A DNA stretch of 64,000 nucleotides from Callorhinus ursinus (Eukaryota > Chordata > Mammalia > Carnivora > Otariidae), in contig NW_020313288.1 of NCBI RefSeq assembly GCF_003265705.1, positions 239,210 to 303,209 on the forward strand. Direction: 5' to 3'. The notes beneath the pieces are model-generated. The model searched no databases. It saw only the letters and a list, made by a program, of their open reading frames with translations, and was not told the DNA's origin. The position numbers and the translations under genes were made by a program. Of this stretch, positions 39,873 through 52,970 are shown in pieces (the first letter of the stretch is position 1; the number at the start of each line of letters is the position of its first letter).

Positions 39873-40679
39873 GTTCCCCTGCCCCTTTCCCTAGTCAAGG
39901 AGTAGTTGGTTTTGTGTTTTCGTTCCTTCCCAAGAGAGATGGTGGGGAGCAGGTAGAACCTATGAGTCCCTTCCTGGCATCGATCTCCAAAAGCCTAAAG
40001 TGATGATGTTTGGGATTTGGTCAAAACTGGGGGAGTAATCAGGGATGATTCTGAAGATCCACCTCAGCTTCAGAGCTCCCTGTGAAGGCCACTGAATTGT
40101 CACATCCGAATATCCCTCTGCCCGTCCTCCTTCCCTCACACCCTCATAGGTGAACGTGGCAGCATTTTCCAGTTAGCACCCAGCCTGCAGATCTCCATTT
40201 CAGTCTGTTTCCTGGAAACCCCATCTATTTAGAGTGGCCTCAGCAGACACAGAGCCACCCTGCCCCTACTACCAACAAAGGTGTGCTGAAGAAAGTATAA
40301 TAAAACATTGTAACATGTAGATGAGCTTGAAAGAAAGAAAGAAAAACCCTTAGATGTGAAAAGGAAGAGAGAAACTGAAGCCAGAGTGAAAATGGAGCTG
40401 TTGTTGTTAGTGGACCCAGGGTTTAGTTCCAAAAGTAGACTCGATGGCGCAAAGGAGTGGGGATCTGAGAGCCTCTAAGGACAGAGATGCAGCTCAGATC
40501 TGTGGGATGCAGACAAAAGGAAACTGAAGCCCCACCCAGAACCTGGAGCCTGAAAGAGTAGTCTGTTCTGATTAAGGAAGTCTAGAAAAACTCTACCTAT
40601 GTGGATGGGGAGAAAAGTCACCTGCGAGAAATAAAGACCTCAGACCTGCTTCACATGCGAGTGAGTGTGGAGTTTCTAC

Positions 40680-40805
40680 TTAACAGAAAGCCCGTGAGGA
40701 CAGAGACATTTGTCTCTTGTGTTTTGTGTTTTGTTCCCCTCTTATTGCCGGAATGCAGAACAGTGCCTAATACACAGTAGGTTCTAAAACAATAATGGTT
40801 GAATA
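40680..40805 (+). mobile_element. L2 3' end fragment
   Basis: gtgaggacagagacatttgt, gaacagtgcctaatacacag and taggttctaaaacaataatg. Confidence 0.7.
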
Positions 40806-41009
40806 AATTGACTGTGACTTACCTTGACCAAAGAAATTCACAGAGTGAATTACATGAATCCCAGCATCTAGGCCTTAGCAGGCAGAGAAGCTTCCACTTT
40901 GGCCTTCTCAGAGCCCTGAGTGCAAAGAAGGACAGCTATCCTGTGAGTGAGGATGGGTGGACAGAGAGATCCTGGAGGGTGACAGACATGGGACTGAGGC
41001 CATCGTCAC

Positions 41010-41172
41010 TCTACCCGCACCAGATGAGCTGCCCCGGCTCGTGGAGCTGAAACTGACCATCCCTGACAAGCCCTGCAGGGCCATCTCACTAAACTGTAAG
41101 CAAACACAACAGTTGTTGGTTTACACCAGTAAGTTTTAGGGTGGTTTGTTATGCATCAGTAGGTAATGGATA
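41010..41172 (+). mobile_element. MaLR-like LTR fragment
   Basis: gtggagctgaaactgaccat, ttggtttacaccagtaagtt and gtttgttatgcatcagtagg resemble an LTR 3' end. Confidence 0.55.
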
Positions 41173-41198
41173 GACTTCCAAGCTCTTTTCTATTATCA

Positions 41199-41467
41199 TG
41201 CAGATAGACGGACAAGCAGACAGAGAGATGAATAGATGGACAGATAAATGGGTAGGCAGGTGGGTGGGTAGATGGGTAGGCGATGGATGAATAAATGGGT
41301 AGATGGGTCAAAGTATGGATGGGTGGGTGAGAAGATGTGTGGGTAGACGGATGGATGGATAACAGATGTATGGATGGGCAGGAGATAGGTGGATGATCAG
41401 CTGGATAGATGGATGGGTGTATAGATAAAACAGTGAGTGGATGAATAATGAATGGATGGATACACAC
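41199..41467. repeat. Degenerate (GGAT)n/(GGTA)n tetranucleotide repeat
   Basis: About 270 bp of tggatgg, gatgggtagg and gatagatgg words with no unit longer than a few copies kept perfect. Confidence 0.95.
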
Positions 41468-42527
41468 ATATATTCTAAATCCAACTTAATAACAGCCTAG
41501 TTTGGCATAAAGAAATACTAACTCATATAATGTAGGCATCCATTGTAGGATGTACCTGAATTTTAGGTTAAAATCTGTGAAATTAAGAGAAAAAACAGGA
41601 CTAGTATGTATCCCAGACTCATATCCAACTTAGAGGAAGCAATAAGTTGTCATCTTCCTGACGACAAGGAAGTCATCTGAGAGCATCCTTCATTTCCCAA
41701 GAAGAAGCCAGGCAGATAAACCCTATCCCACTGGCCAGTGGGTCTCTACCGATACCAGTACCACACTGCTTTCGTTAATATAATGAATATAATAAGTCCT
41801 GCTTCAGGGAGGGCAAGGCCCTTCTTATTCTTCATCTTCAGGGTGATCTCTGTTATGTAGGCCTTTTATTCTGCTTGTCAACTTCCATGAAAAACCCTGT
41901 TGAGATTTTTATTGGAACTGCATGGAATCTGTAGATCAAAATTCAAAGTATGGATATCTTCATACTGAGTCTTCCAATCAATGGACATGATATAACTCTT
42001 TCTCCACTAGGGTCTTCTTGCATGTTTCTCCAGAATGCTTCATAATTTTCTCCATAAATAATTTACATCATGTTTACATTTCTTTCTAAGTGTGTTACAT
42101 TTGTTGGTGCTATTGTAAATGGCATCTCTTTTTGAAGTTACATTTTCCCACATCTGCTGCTGGTATATACAATGCAATGGATGTTTGTAGCCATCACAAT
42201 GACATTGAAATACTGGACATCCTTGTCTTGTTTCTGATCTTTAAGTGAATGCTTTTCCTGTTTCACCATTAAGGATGGATCTGCTGTTCAGTTTTTTAGA
42301 TAGCTCTTACCAGATGAAGGAAATCCCCTTCTATTCCTAATTTGCTAAGAGATTTTGCAAAAATCATGAATAAATGTGGAATTTTATTAAACGTTTTCTC
42401 TGTGTCACATAATCTTAAGAGTATCACATAGTCTCTCCCCTTTGGATTGACAATGTTCATCAGTATTCTAATGTTAATCATCCAACCTTTTATTCCTGGA
42501 ATAGATCCAACTTGATCAGGATGTATT

Positions 42528-42536
42528 TTTTTTAAG

Positions 42537-42576
<40 letters not shown>

Positions 42577-42754
42577 TTTGACAGAGAGATAGAGAGCAGA
42601 AGTAGGCAGAGCAGCAGGCAAAAGGAGAGGGAGAAACAGGCTCCCTGCTGAGCAGGGAGCCCGACGTGGGCTCAATCCCAGGACCCTGGGATCATGACTT
42701 GAGCCAAAGGCAGTCGCTTAACCAACTTAACCAACTGAACCACCCAGGCACCCC
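42528..42754 (-). mobile_element. CAN-SINE, antisense, with TSD
   Basis: T-run, an expanded (TTTA)n, and the body to ccacccaggcacccc. The duplication gatcaggatgtatttttt / gatcagcatgtatttttt lies at 42514 and 42755. Confidence 0.94.
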
Positions 42755-43386
42755 GATCAGCATGTATTTTTTAATACATTGCTAGATTCAATTTACTGAT
42801 ATTTTAGGTAGGATTTTTGCATTTGTGCTTAGGAGGAAGATGTTCTATAATTTTTCTAAGACTATTCTTTCTGGCTTTTTACAACCTTTAATTAACAACT
42901 TGTTATGTCTTGTATGTTTAAATGTCAACAACATGTTGCTGGATTTTAAGTTTTCTTATCCAGCCTGACAATAATTGTCTTTTAATTTGACTATTTAGAA
43001 CAATGCTGTCCAGTATAAACGTAATATGAGCCATCTCTGTAATTTAAGTCTTTTCTGGCAGCCACAATTAAAAGTTTAAAAATTAGTGAATTTTAATAAT
43101 ATATTTTATTTAGCAATGTATCTAGAATGTTAATCATTCTTAGGTGTAATCAGTATAAAATTATTACTAAGATGCTTTATACTTTTTTTCATTCTAGGTC
43201 TCCAAATTCTGAGTGCATTTCCCACTAACGCCGGATGGATCTCAGCCCAGACCGCCCACCTTCCCAGGGCTCCACAGCGCGTGGCCACTCTATCAGGTGG
43301 TGGAGATTTAGAGCATCTGCGTTAATTCCAATTACGCAAATTATGGGTTTGGATTTATTTTGTGATTTCTGATTGTCCCTCCTTTT

Positions 43387-43585
43387 TTTTTAAGATTTTA
43401 TTTATTTATTTGAGAGAGAGACAGTGAAAGAGCGCGAGCACGAGGGGGTGGAGGGACAGAGGAAGAGGGAGAAGCAGACTCCCCTCTGAGCAGGGAGCCT
43501 GACCCCAGGGCTCAGTCCCAGGACCCTGGGATCGTGACCTGAGCGGAATGCAGTTGCTTAACCGAGTGAGCCACCCAGGCGCCCC
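43387..43585 (-). mobile_element. CAN-SINE, antisense, with TSD
   Basis: taagattttatttatttatt to gagccacccaggcgcccc, flanked by tgtccctcctttt at 43374 and 43586. Confidence 0.95.
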
Positions 43586-44271
43586 TGTCCCTCCTTTTCT
43601 ATATTTCTTTTACTCATCCTCCTTGCCTTTTCTCGGATTTTTTTCTCATTCCAGTTTTTTCTTCTACTTACCTCAGAAATGATGTATTCTGTTCTTACTC
43701 TTTTGCCCATTTCCTTAGGCACCTTCATGTGTAGGTTGAACCCGTCAAGAGTCTAAAGCTCTCAGTGGTTCACCTCCAGAAGCCTCCTGATAGGTCTTCC
43801 TGTATCCACTCTCGCCCCCTTCAGGCTATTCTCCGAACAGCAGTCAAAGTGAGATTTTTGGTAAAAAAAATTTTTTTAATGTGTAATGTTTATTTAAAAT
43901 CACAGATAATCTCATGTAAAGACACTTATTTGACCAAAAATATTTTTAGGATAAAAATATCTTTTGTCTATTCTTCCAAAAATGGAAATTATTCATCAAA
44001 AGGAACAAAACTAACTCAAGTATGACAAGAAGCCAACAAAAACTAACAAAGAATTGTGAGTTCACTTTATGTTAGTGGTTTAAAAAACCCTACATTTGTT
44101 TTTTTTTCTCTGAGGTATGACTGATATACAAAAATGTTGTATATATATAATATTACATATTGATGAGTTTAAAGATAAGTAAACACCCACGAAACCATCA
44201 CCACAATGTCAAAAGCTTGACCATCACTTCTAAGTTTCCTCTTTCCTTCTTTATTTGTGTGTGATAAGAAC

Positions 44272-44384
44272 TTTTTTTTCTAACATGGAACACTTCACGA
44301 ACTTGCGTGTCATCCTTGTGCAGGGACCATGCTAATCTTCTCTGTATTGTTTTCGTTTTAGTGTATGTTCTGCCCAAGCAAGCA
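44272..44384 (-). pseudogene. U6 snRNA retropseudogene
   Basis: On the minus strand this reads as a nearly full U6 snRNA: cagagaagattagcatgg, then aaggatgacacgcaagttcg, then an A-run. The 5' part (gtgcttgcttgggcagaac) has several changes. A perfect 10 bp duplication, tgataagaac (44262 and 44385), flanks it, marking L1-mediated insertion. No U6 promoter is expected. Confidence 0.92.
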
Positions 44385-44432
44385 TGATAAGAACAGTTAC
44401 TGTAAGAGCTATCCTCTTTAAAGAAAATTTTT

Positions 44433-44635
44433 GGGGCACCTGGGTGGCTCAGTCGGTTAAACAACTGACTCACGGTTTCGGCTCAGGTCATGATCTCAGG
44501 GTGGTGCAATCGAGCCCCACATGGGGCTCTGGGCTCAGTGAGGAGTCGGCCTGAGCCTCCCCGCCCCTGCCCTTCCCCCTGCTCGTGCTACCCCCTCCCC
44601 TCTCAAATAACTAACTAAATAAAATTTAAAAAAAA
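44433..44635 (+). mobile_element. CAN-SINE, sense
   Basis: ggggcacctgggtggctcag through the body and C/T-rich tract to a short A-tail. Confidence 0.92.
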
Positions 44636-45639
44636 ATTTAAGTGTACAATACAGTATTGTTAAGTATAACGCATTATGCTTTATAGTAGGTCTCTAGGAC
44701 TTACCCAGCCTCCATAACTGAAACTGTATACCCATTAAACACCAGCTCCCCAACCCTCCCTCCCCCAGCCCCTGGCAATCATCATTCCACTTGCTATCTC
44801 TATACATTTGACTACCAGCTCCCTCAGGTAAGTGGAATCATCTTTGTCCTTCTGTGTATGCCTTATTTCGTGCAGTAAGTGGCAGAATTAACTTTTTCCT
44901 TATGGCTGAACAATATTTCATTGTATGTATACACCACATGTCCTTTATCCACTCATCCACCAGGGCTTTGCCTCTGTAAATAATGCTTCAATGAACGTAG
45001 AAGTGTAGGTATCTCTTGGAGATCCTGATTTCAGTTCTTTGGGGTTTATACCCAGGAGTAGTATTGCTGATGGGAAGGTAGTTCCATCAGTGTTTGGGGA
45101 GCCTCCACACTGCTTTCCATGGCACAACACCATGTTGCATTCCCACCACCAGGAGTGAACAAGGTTCCAGTTTCTCCACATCCTCAACAGTACCCGGTGT
45201 CTTTTGTCTGGGATTTCACGTTGGATGGGTTGTAGCCATCGTAACACTGTGAGATGATATCTTGCTATGGTTTTTACTTGCCTTTCCCCGATGATTCCCG
45301 AGCACCTTTCCTTTATGCCCGTAGGCCTTTTCATCTTTACTGAGCGCTCACTAATATTTTTATGAGAACTTTTGCACACATTTATAAATAAAATTGGTGC
45401 ATTTCTGTGCCTTTTAGTGACCATATGTGTACATTTGTGCTGAGTATCTATCTAGGAGTGGATTTTCCTATGCTCAACTTTATTAGATGATGCCAATTTT
45501 CCAAAGCAGGTGTCACTATATCACCTACACCTGCCAAGTGTGAAAGTTCTGATCGCTTCATATCACACCAACAAACCCAGTGTTGTCAGCCTTCCATTTT
45601 AGGTGTTCTGTAATGGGATCCCTTGTGGTTTTGTAGTGT

Positions 45640-45749
45640 TTTTAGAGATTTTATTTTTAAGTAATCTCTACACCCAACGTGGGGCTCGAACTCACAACCC
45701 CAAGATCAAGAGTCGCACGCTCCACCGACTGAGCCAGCCAGGCACGCTC
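45640..45749 (-). mobile_element. Short CAN-SINE, antisense
   Basis: gattttatttttaagtaatc, aactcacaaccccaagatc and ccgactgagccagccaggc. The flanks share cccttgt-like bases. Confidence 0.88.
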
Positions 45750-45891
45750 CCCCCTTGTAGTTTTAAATTGCATTTTCCTGATGGTTAATATGGTTGAGCA
45801 CCCCTTCGTGTTTATTGTTCATTTATATATTGTTTTATGTGAAGCACTGGGTCACATCTTTTGGCCCTTTTTTAAATGGGTTGTCTTTTTA

Positions 45892-46022
45892 AAGATTTTA
45901 TTTATTTATTTATTTGAGAGAGAGAGCGCGTGAATAAGCAGAGGGGAGGGGCAGAGGGAGAGAGAGAGAGAAAGAGAGAAGCAGACTCCCCTGGGATCAT
46001 GACCTGAGCCACCAAGGCATCC
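45892..46022 (-). mobile_element. CAN-SINE, antisense, internally deleted
   Basis: It has the T-run, ttatttatttatttgagag, the GA tract and agaagcagactcccc. It then jumps directly to tgggatcatgacctgagcc, so the tRNA-like head is largely lost. Confidence 0.88.
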
Positions 46023-47334
46023 TTTTTCTTTTTGATTTATAGGAATTCTTTATTATAATCTGGAAGTGAGCCCTTTTGTCAATTACATTTCTGCAAATCT
46101 TCTTTCTCACTCTGTAGATTACCTTTTCATTCTCGGAACTGGAAAAACAGAAGACCTTACTTTTAATATACTCTAAGAATATTATTTAATTTAATAATAA
46201 ATTTAATATCTTCTTTTACATTTATAATATTTTTGTGTTCTGTTTTAAAAAAATCTTTGCTTGCCCTAACATAAATAAATATTCTCCTGTAAGAATATAA
46301 ATCTTCTCTTTCTTTAAACTTTATTGTTTTACCTTTCACTTTTATATTTACAATCCACCTGGACTATAGTCCATCCATGCACGAACACCACATTGTCTAA
46401 ATTACTGTAGCCTTATGATAGGTCTTAATATCTGGAAGAGTAACTCTCCATTTTGTTTTTCTTCTTAAAGATCGTCCTGACTATTTTTGGTCATTTGCAT
46501 TTCCATCTGTTTTTTGAATCAACATCACACACACACACCCTGCTGAGATATTGCTGAGATTGCATTGAATCTATAGATCAATAGATGTTGGTGTAGAATT
46601 AATGTTTTCACAATATTGTCTTCCAGTCCATGACCACAATATATCCTTCTTTTTATTTAGATTTTACTTAATTTCCTCAATAATGTCTTATAGTTTTGTG
46701 TGTAGAATTCTTACAGTACTTTACTTAGATTAGTCACAAGTATTTTATGTTTTTTGATGCCCTTATAAATAGCATAATTTTCAAATGTCTTTTTCTAGAC
46801 ATGTTGATACATAGAAACACCACTTATTTTTCTATTTTGATTTTATAACCAGTAACCTTGCTAAATAATTTTATTAAATCTATATAGAGTTTCTTTTTGT
46901 TTTCTACCTACATAATAATGTGATCTGTAAGTAATGACTTCTATTTCTTCTTTTTCAATCCTTTTGCTTCTTGCTTTTGTTTTATTGTACTGGCTAAGAT
47001 TTCAGTGCGGTATTAATAAGAAGTAATGATAGCAATTCCAATTTTAATTGCCTACCCTTAACTATGTTGTCATTTTAGATATTTTGTTGATATTCTTTAG
47101 CAGATGGAGAATACTCTATTTCTAGATTGCTGTAAGTTTTTATCATTAAAGGATGTTGAATTTATTAAATGCTCCCTCTGTGTCTTTGGAGATGTTATTT
47201 TTTCCTTTATTATGCTCATGTAATGAATTATAATAATTGATTTTTAATGTTAAACCAACCTTTCATTTCAAAGGCAAATGCACAAAACAATACCGTATGT
47301 TAAAGGGAACACAATGAATAAAAACGCAATCTGT

Positions 47335-47526
47335 GGGGCGCCTGGATGGCTCAGTCGGTTAAGCCTCTGTCTTCAGCTCAGGTCACGATCCCAGGGTCTT
47401 GGGATCGAGTCCCACATTGGGCTCTCTGCTCAGTGGGAAGCCTGCTTCTCCCTCTGCCTGCTGCTCCCCCTGCTTGTGCTCTCTCTCTCACACACACACA
47501 AATAAATAAATAAAATCTTCAAAAAA
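47335..47526 (+). mobile_element. CAN-SINE, sense, with short TSD
   Basis: ggggcgcctggatggctcag to caaataaataaataaaatct, with caatctgtg on both sides. Confidence 0.93.
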
Positions 47527-47539
47527 ACTTCAATCTGTG

Positions 47540-49985
47540 ACAATAACAATATAAAGGAGGGACAGAGATGTATAGGAGCAAAATGTTTTTATACTATTGA
47601 AAATAAGTTGGTATTATTAAAACTAGGTTGCTATGAGGTTAAAATGTTAATTGTAGTCCCCAAGATAACCACTAAGAGAATAAAATTTTTAAGAAAATTT
47701 TTAAGAAAAAGAAGGAAAAGAAGGAAAGAAAGAGGAAAAATAAGGGAAATCAAATTAGTACATTATGAAAAATCAACTAAAAATCAAAAAAGTCTGTAAT
47801 GGAGGAAATGAGGAACAAAACATGTAACAAATAGCCAAATTACAGAAGGAAATCCTTTCTTATCAGTAAATGCTTTAAATGTAAATGGGTTAAGCTTCCC
47901 TATTAAAAGGAAGAGATAGGCACATTGGCGAAAAAAGGAAAACAAAAGCAAAAACAAACAAAAAAACATGTTCCATCTGTCCACAAGAGACTCACTCTAC
48001 ACGCAAAGACACACAAAGGTTGAAAGTAAAATGACGGGAAAAGATATTCCATCCAAAATGTTCCAAAGGAGAGCTGAGAGGCTATATTATTGTCAAACAA
48101 AATAGACCTTAAATCAAAAAGATGACAAGACACAAAGAAGGACGTTATATATCGATAGAGGTTCAAACCAGCAAAAAGATATAACAATAATAAACATATA
48201 TGCACCTAACACAAGAGCCCCCAAATATAGGAAGCAAATATTGAAAGAACTGAAGCAAGACTAGACAGTTTGACAATAACAGTTGTAGACTTTAATACAG
48301 TCAATATTGTATTAAATATTGTATTTAATTAAAGTAAATAAAGTAAAGTATTAAAGTAGACTTTAATACTCTCAATAATGACTATAACAATCAGATAGAT
48401 CAATAAGGAAACAGAAGATTTGAACAACACAATAAACCAATTGGACCTCACAGATATACAGAGCACTTGGTTTAACACTAGCAGAATACATATCCTTCTC
48501 AAGTGCATTCAACATTATTCAGGATAGACCATATGTTGTGCCACAAAAGAAGTCTTAATACATTTTTAAAGATTGAATCCATATACAGCATTTTTTCTAA
48601 TCACAAGGGAGTAAAACCAGAAATGAATAACAGAAGGAAAACTGGAAATTTCACAAATATGTAGAAATCAAGCAGCACAATTTTAAACAACTAATGTGTC
48701 AAAGAAGAAATCATAAGAGAAGTTAGAAAATATCTTAAAATGAATGAATTAATAAATGAATGTTTTAATTAAACACAACATACTAGAATGAATAAGATGC
48801 AGCAAAAGCAGTATTAAGAGGGAAATTTATAGATGTAAATGCATATATTTAAAAAAAGATCTCAAATCAATAACTTCACTGCATACCTTGAAGAACTAGA
48901 AAAGGAATGTCAAGTTACAATGAGAACCACAGAATAAAGGGCAAAATAAAGGTTAGGGCAGACATAAATAAAATAGAGAATAGAAAAACAACAGAGAGAA
49001 TCAATAAAACCAAAAATTTATTATTTGAAAAAGTCAGCAAAATTGACATTTAGCTAGATTGATGGGAAAGAGAGAGAGACAGAGACAGAAGAGAAACTCA
49101 AATTTCCAAAATTAAAAATGAATGCGGGGGCATTACTACTGAATCTACAAAAATAAAAAGTATTGTAAGGGAACACTATGAAAAATTCTACACTAACAAA
49201 TTAGATAACCTAGATTAAATGCATAGATTTTTAGAAATATATAACCCGCCAAAATTGACTCAAGATGAAAAAGAACATCTGAGTAGAACTGTAACAACTA
49301 AGGAGGTTAAACCACTAATCATAAACCTACCAACAAAGAAAAGCCCAGAACTAGATGATTTCAATGGTGAATTCTACCAAACATTTAATGAAGAGTAAGC
49401 ACTAATCTCTCTCAAATTCCTCCAAAAAAAATTTGAAAAGGAGAAAATACTTCTGAGAACAGCCTTACCTTGCTACCAAACCAAACAATGGCATCACAAG
49501 AAAAGAGAACTACAGAACAATATCCCTTATGAATATAGATGTAAAAATTCACAACAAAATACTAGCAAACCAAAGCTGGCAGCATGTTAAAAGGATTATA
49601 TACCCATGACCAAATGGGATTTATTTCCAGAATGCAAGAATGGTTCAACATGCAAAAATCAATCCATGTAATATACCAAATTGATAAAATGAAGGGGGAA
49701 AACACATTATCATTCCAAGTGATGCCAAAAAAGCTTTTGACAAAATCCAGCACCCTGTCATGACAAAAACATTCAATAAACAAGGACTACAAGAACTTCC
49801 TTAATGTAATAAAGACTACCTATGAGAAACCCACAGCTAATATCATACTTGAACATGAAAGACCAGGAATAAGACAAGGATGCCTACTTCTGCCTGTTCT
49901 ATTAAACATAGTACTGGAAGTTCCAGCCAGAGCAATGAGGCAAGAAAAAACAAAAGACTGCAGACTCAAAACTTTGAAACAAGAA
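47540..49985 (+). mobile_element. L1 ORF2 fragment, sense, decayed
   Basis: The order of words matches L1 ORF2 from the endonuclease part into the reverse transcriptase (taaatcaaaaagatgacaag, accatatgttgtgccac, aaccactaatcataaacc, gcatcacaagaaaagag, acaaggatgcctacttctgc). Every frame is broken by stops and indels. It is a dead copy of an old subfamily. Confidence 0.85.
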
Positions 49986-50514
49986 TGTGTCATCTGTAAG
50001 AGCCACAGTGCACTGCAGGAAGAAGGGAGGAGGCTGCCCTCCCACTAGGAATCTGGGAACCTCACACCTCAGTTTTTTTTAACCAAAACTAGAGGTTGTT
50101 TATCCCCAAAGACTCAATATTCCCCCTCAACATTCTTTCTCAGATTTGCTTTGCGGCCCATAGGAAGAGGTGAGCCTTATACTGGCAGGTCAGCTTCAAA
50201 GCCTATTACATTTGAAAAAGATTGAAACATGAATTTTGGGGGGGAGGGAGAGGTTTGGTATTCATTCAGAAAAACAAAGGTGTATGTGACACTGAAGATC
50301 CAAACACAGGTCATGAAGTGATATCAGAGAAGTAAAATATTAATGATCGGTTCATTAGCTGAAACCTTTAGGTTTAAGACAGGTAACATGAAATTCTGCT
50401 GATTATGGAGAAACTAATTATGGTCATTGAATCCTGCCTTGGAGCTATGGAAATTCACACGTTTATAGCTACTACCAATTGTGCTGTTAATATGCCTTTT
50501 CCACCGTTCTTCAC
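49986..50514. other. Intergenic, no gene seen
   Basis: No exon, RNA gene or named repeat is evident. Short frames only. Confidence 0.5.
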
Positions 50515-50745
50515 TATATTGTTTCCTAGGGCCACCATAACAAAACACCACAAATTCGGTGGCTTAAAACAATGGAGATTTATTGTCTCACAGTTATAGA
50601 CGCCAGAAGTCCAATACCTAAGTGTCAGCAGGGCCATACTCCCTGTGAAGACTGTAGGGAAAGAGCTTGCCTAGTTTCTTCCAGCTTCTGGTGGCAATCT
50701 TCAGTGTCTTTTAACTTTTAGGTGCCTCCCGCCAATCTCTGGCTT
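50515..50745 (-). mobile_element. MLT1-like LTR, antisense
   Basis: ttgtttcctagggccaccat, aaattcggtggcttaaaac and tattgtctcacagttataga are the antisense LTR end. It degrades toward 50745. Confidence 0.75.
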
Positions 50746-52197
50746 TCTTTACATGTGTGTATGTCTGTATTTTGGGAAAACTCAGTTTTCCTCAGTTTTC
50801 TCCTTTACTCAGGCTCAAGGGAAGGTGGAGGCTCAAAGTTTTCAACTGCACCTGCCAGGGGACTTGCATTACTACTCATTCCCCATTAGGACCCCAACTT
50901 TGATGTTGGAAACTTGCTTCAATAGCAAAAACAACCTTCACTGAAATTCTGCAACCCTTACCATTATGTTGTGAGTCTGGTGCCCACCTCTGCCTGACCT
51001 TCGCTGCAGGCGAGGACCTTTGTAGATGTTGCCAAGGGAGCGCCCAGACTCTTGCACTACACACTGAATTGGTTATTAATATATGAGCCAGTTCTTCTCT
51101 CTCTTCAAAACACCTGTATTGCTCAGCAGTAACCACTCAATTCCACAGTCTTTTTAGTTATTTTTCACCCTAATTCTCAAACACCAGGGATATGGCACAA
51201 ACGAGTGCATCTCCTTCCTCCTGTATCCCATCCCAGTTCATCACTAAAGAAAGTATTAACACACTGCCTTAGGCTTGGGGACGGGGTGCTCAACAATCCC
51301 TGTATCACCAAGGTTGGGGTTCTCACTGACATCTGACCTATGAGGGACCCTATTCCAAAATCTCTTTCAGAGTCCTTCCCCAGGACTCTTTTTGACATCC
51401 AACATTTTAGGTTGGGTTTCCTAAAACCATTTGTGTGTGTGGTTTACTGAAGGAGGTCTCTCAGAAGAAACCTGTAGAAGAGTGAAGGATGAAGAATAGG
51501 GCAGGAGAAGAAGCTAGCCATGTCGATGTGATTGCAAGAGAAGAGAACCTGCCTCCACTTGATCTCATACGGAGCTCTGGAGCATGACCAGCATCACAAA
51601 AACTTTCCTGCCCAGAGACACAAGAAGTGTGGGCTGTTATATCCCTAAATCATTCAGTCATTGGCCAAGGCTACTCCCAGCGTGGGGTGATAACAACTTC
51701 CATAGCATCCTCAAGCAAAGTAACATCTGTCAGACAAGATCACTCTGTTCGAGAAATAGAATACAAGAATGAGTCATGAGCAGCCAACACCCCACAACAG
51801 CTGGAGGTTGGGTGTCATGGCCTAGCAAAGAGGATCTGGTTGGAGGCCCCCAGAGCACCTGATGCTCCTTGTTTATCACCCACTGGAACATAAATTCCAT
51901 AGAGCAGAAAGTTGGTTTTCTTTACCATTGTATCCCCAGTGCCTCTAAGAGTGTCTGGCACAGAGTAAGTGCTCATTAAATAATTATCAAATAGATATCA
52001 ATCAAGTTATTGATTGAATGCTCCCTAAGACTAGATCCATCAGGCATGCCCTGACTCAGAGGGACTCCTTGCTTTCTATTCCTTGGCCCTGAGAAGAAGT
52101 AAACAAATGAGGGATTAAGTAGAGAACACTTAGTAACACTAAAAGCATGAACCATGAAAGAGGAATCCAGTGGACCATACAAAAATTAAAAATATTA
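50746..52197. other. Intergenic with an L2 fragment
   Basis: The only clear repeat is an L2 3' end at about 51885-51985 (ataaattccatagagcag, agagtgtctggcacagagta). The rest shows no gene. Confidence 0.5.
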
Positions 52198-52400
52198 GGG
52201 GCACCAGGGTGGCTCAGTCAGCTAAGCGTCTGACTCTTGGTTTTTGGCTCAGGTCATGATTTCAGGGTCGTGAGATGGAGCCCTGTGTTGGGCTCCACAC
52301 TGGCCTAGAGCCTACTTACAATTCTCTCTCTCCCTCTCCCTCTGCCCCTCCCCCCACTCCCACTCAGGTGCTTGCTCTCTCTCTTTCTAAAAAATTAAGT
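52198..52400 (+). mobile_element. CAN-SINE, sense
   Basis: ggggcaccagggtggctcag to the C/T tract and a short A-tail. The next SINE follows after about 20 bp. Confidence 0.92.
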
Positions 52401-52422
52401 AAGTAATTAAAAACATTTGCTT

Positions 52423-52605
52423 GGGACACCCGGTGGCTCAGTGGGTCAGGCACCTGCCTTCTGCTCCGGTCATGATCCCAGGGTCCATCAGGCTCTCTGC
52501 TCAGCCCAGAGCCTGCTTCTCCCTCTCCCTCCCTGCTCCCCTTGCTTGTGCTCATGCGCACTCTCTCTCTATCAAATAAATAAATAAAATCTTAAATAAA
52601 TAAAT
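52423..52605 (+). mobile_element. CAN-SINE, sense
   Basis: gggacacccggtggctcagt to aaataaataaataaaatctt. aaaacattt occurs on both sides (52410 and 52606). Confidence 0.92.
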
Positions 52606-52764
52606 AAAAACATTTACTCCTCTAAGTATACAATTAAGAAAATTTTTTTTAAAAATCACAGGAGTAAATATTTACATGTCTTATGCCATGCATCTAAAAA
52701 GGAATTTGTACCCAGAATATATCAAGAATTCGTACATCTCAAAAATTAGAAGATAAAACCTCAG

Positions 52765-52836
52765 CAAAGAAAGAAGGAAGGAAGTCAGGAAGGAAGGAAG
52801 GAAAGCAAGAAAGGAAGAAAGAAAGAAAGCAAGAAA

Positions 52837-52885
<49 letters not shown>

Positions 52886-52895
52886 NNNNNNNNNN

Positions 52896-52955
<60 letters not shown>

Positions 52956-52970
52956 GAAAGAAAGAGAAAA
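52765..52970. repeat. (GAAA)n purine tract with assembly gap
   Basis: About 200 bp of pure purine on the + strand, mostly gaaa, with ten N at 52886-52895. The real length is unknown. Confidence 0.97.

Larger units (their letters stand above)
41780..47275 (-). mobile_element. Long antisense L1 block with younger insertions
   Basis: Old L1 ORF2 and 3' sequence in reverse runs through most of this interval. Examples are tttattggaactgcatggaa, tccttgtcttgtttctgatc, ttgagatgatatcttgct-like words at 45250 and aggatgttgaatttattaaa at 47150. SINEs at 42528, 43387, 44433, 45640 and 45892, and a U6 copy at 44272, split it. It is probably several L1 copies, and the stretch 43000-43380 is unassigned. Confidence 0.7.

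Noticed and set aside
44272..44384. Functional U6 gene
   Set aside because: A flanking target duplication, an A-run and mutations in the 5' stem, with no sign of a PSE or TATA upstream, mark it as a retropseudogene.
47540..49985. Possible active L1 ORF2
   Set aside because: All frames are broken repeatedly by stops and indels. Only short open stretches of 60-100 residues remain.
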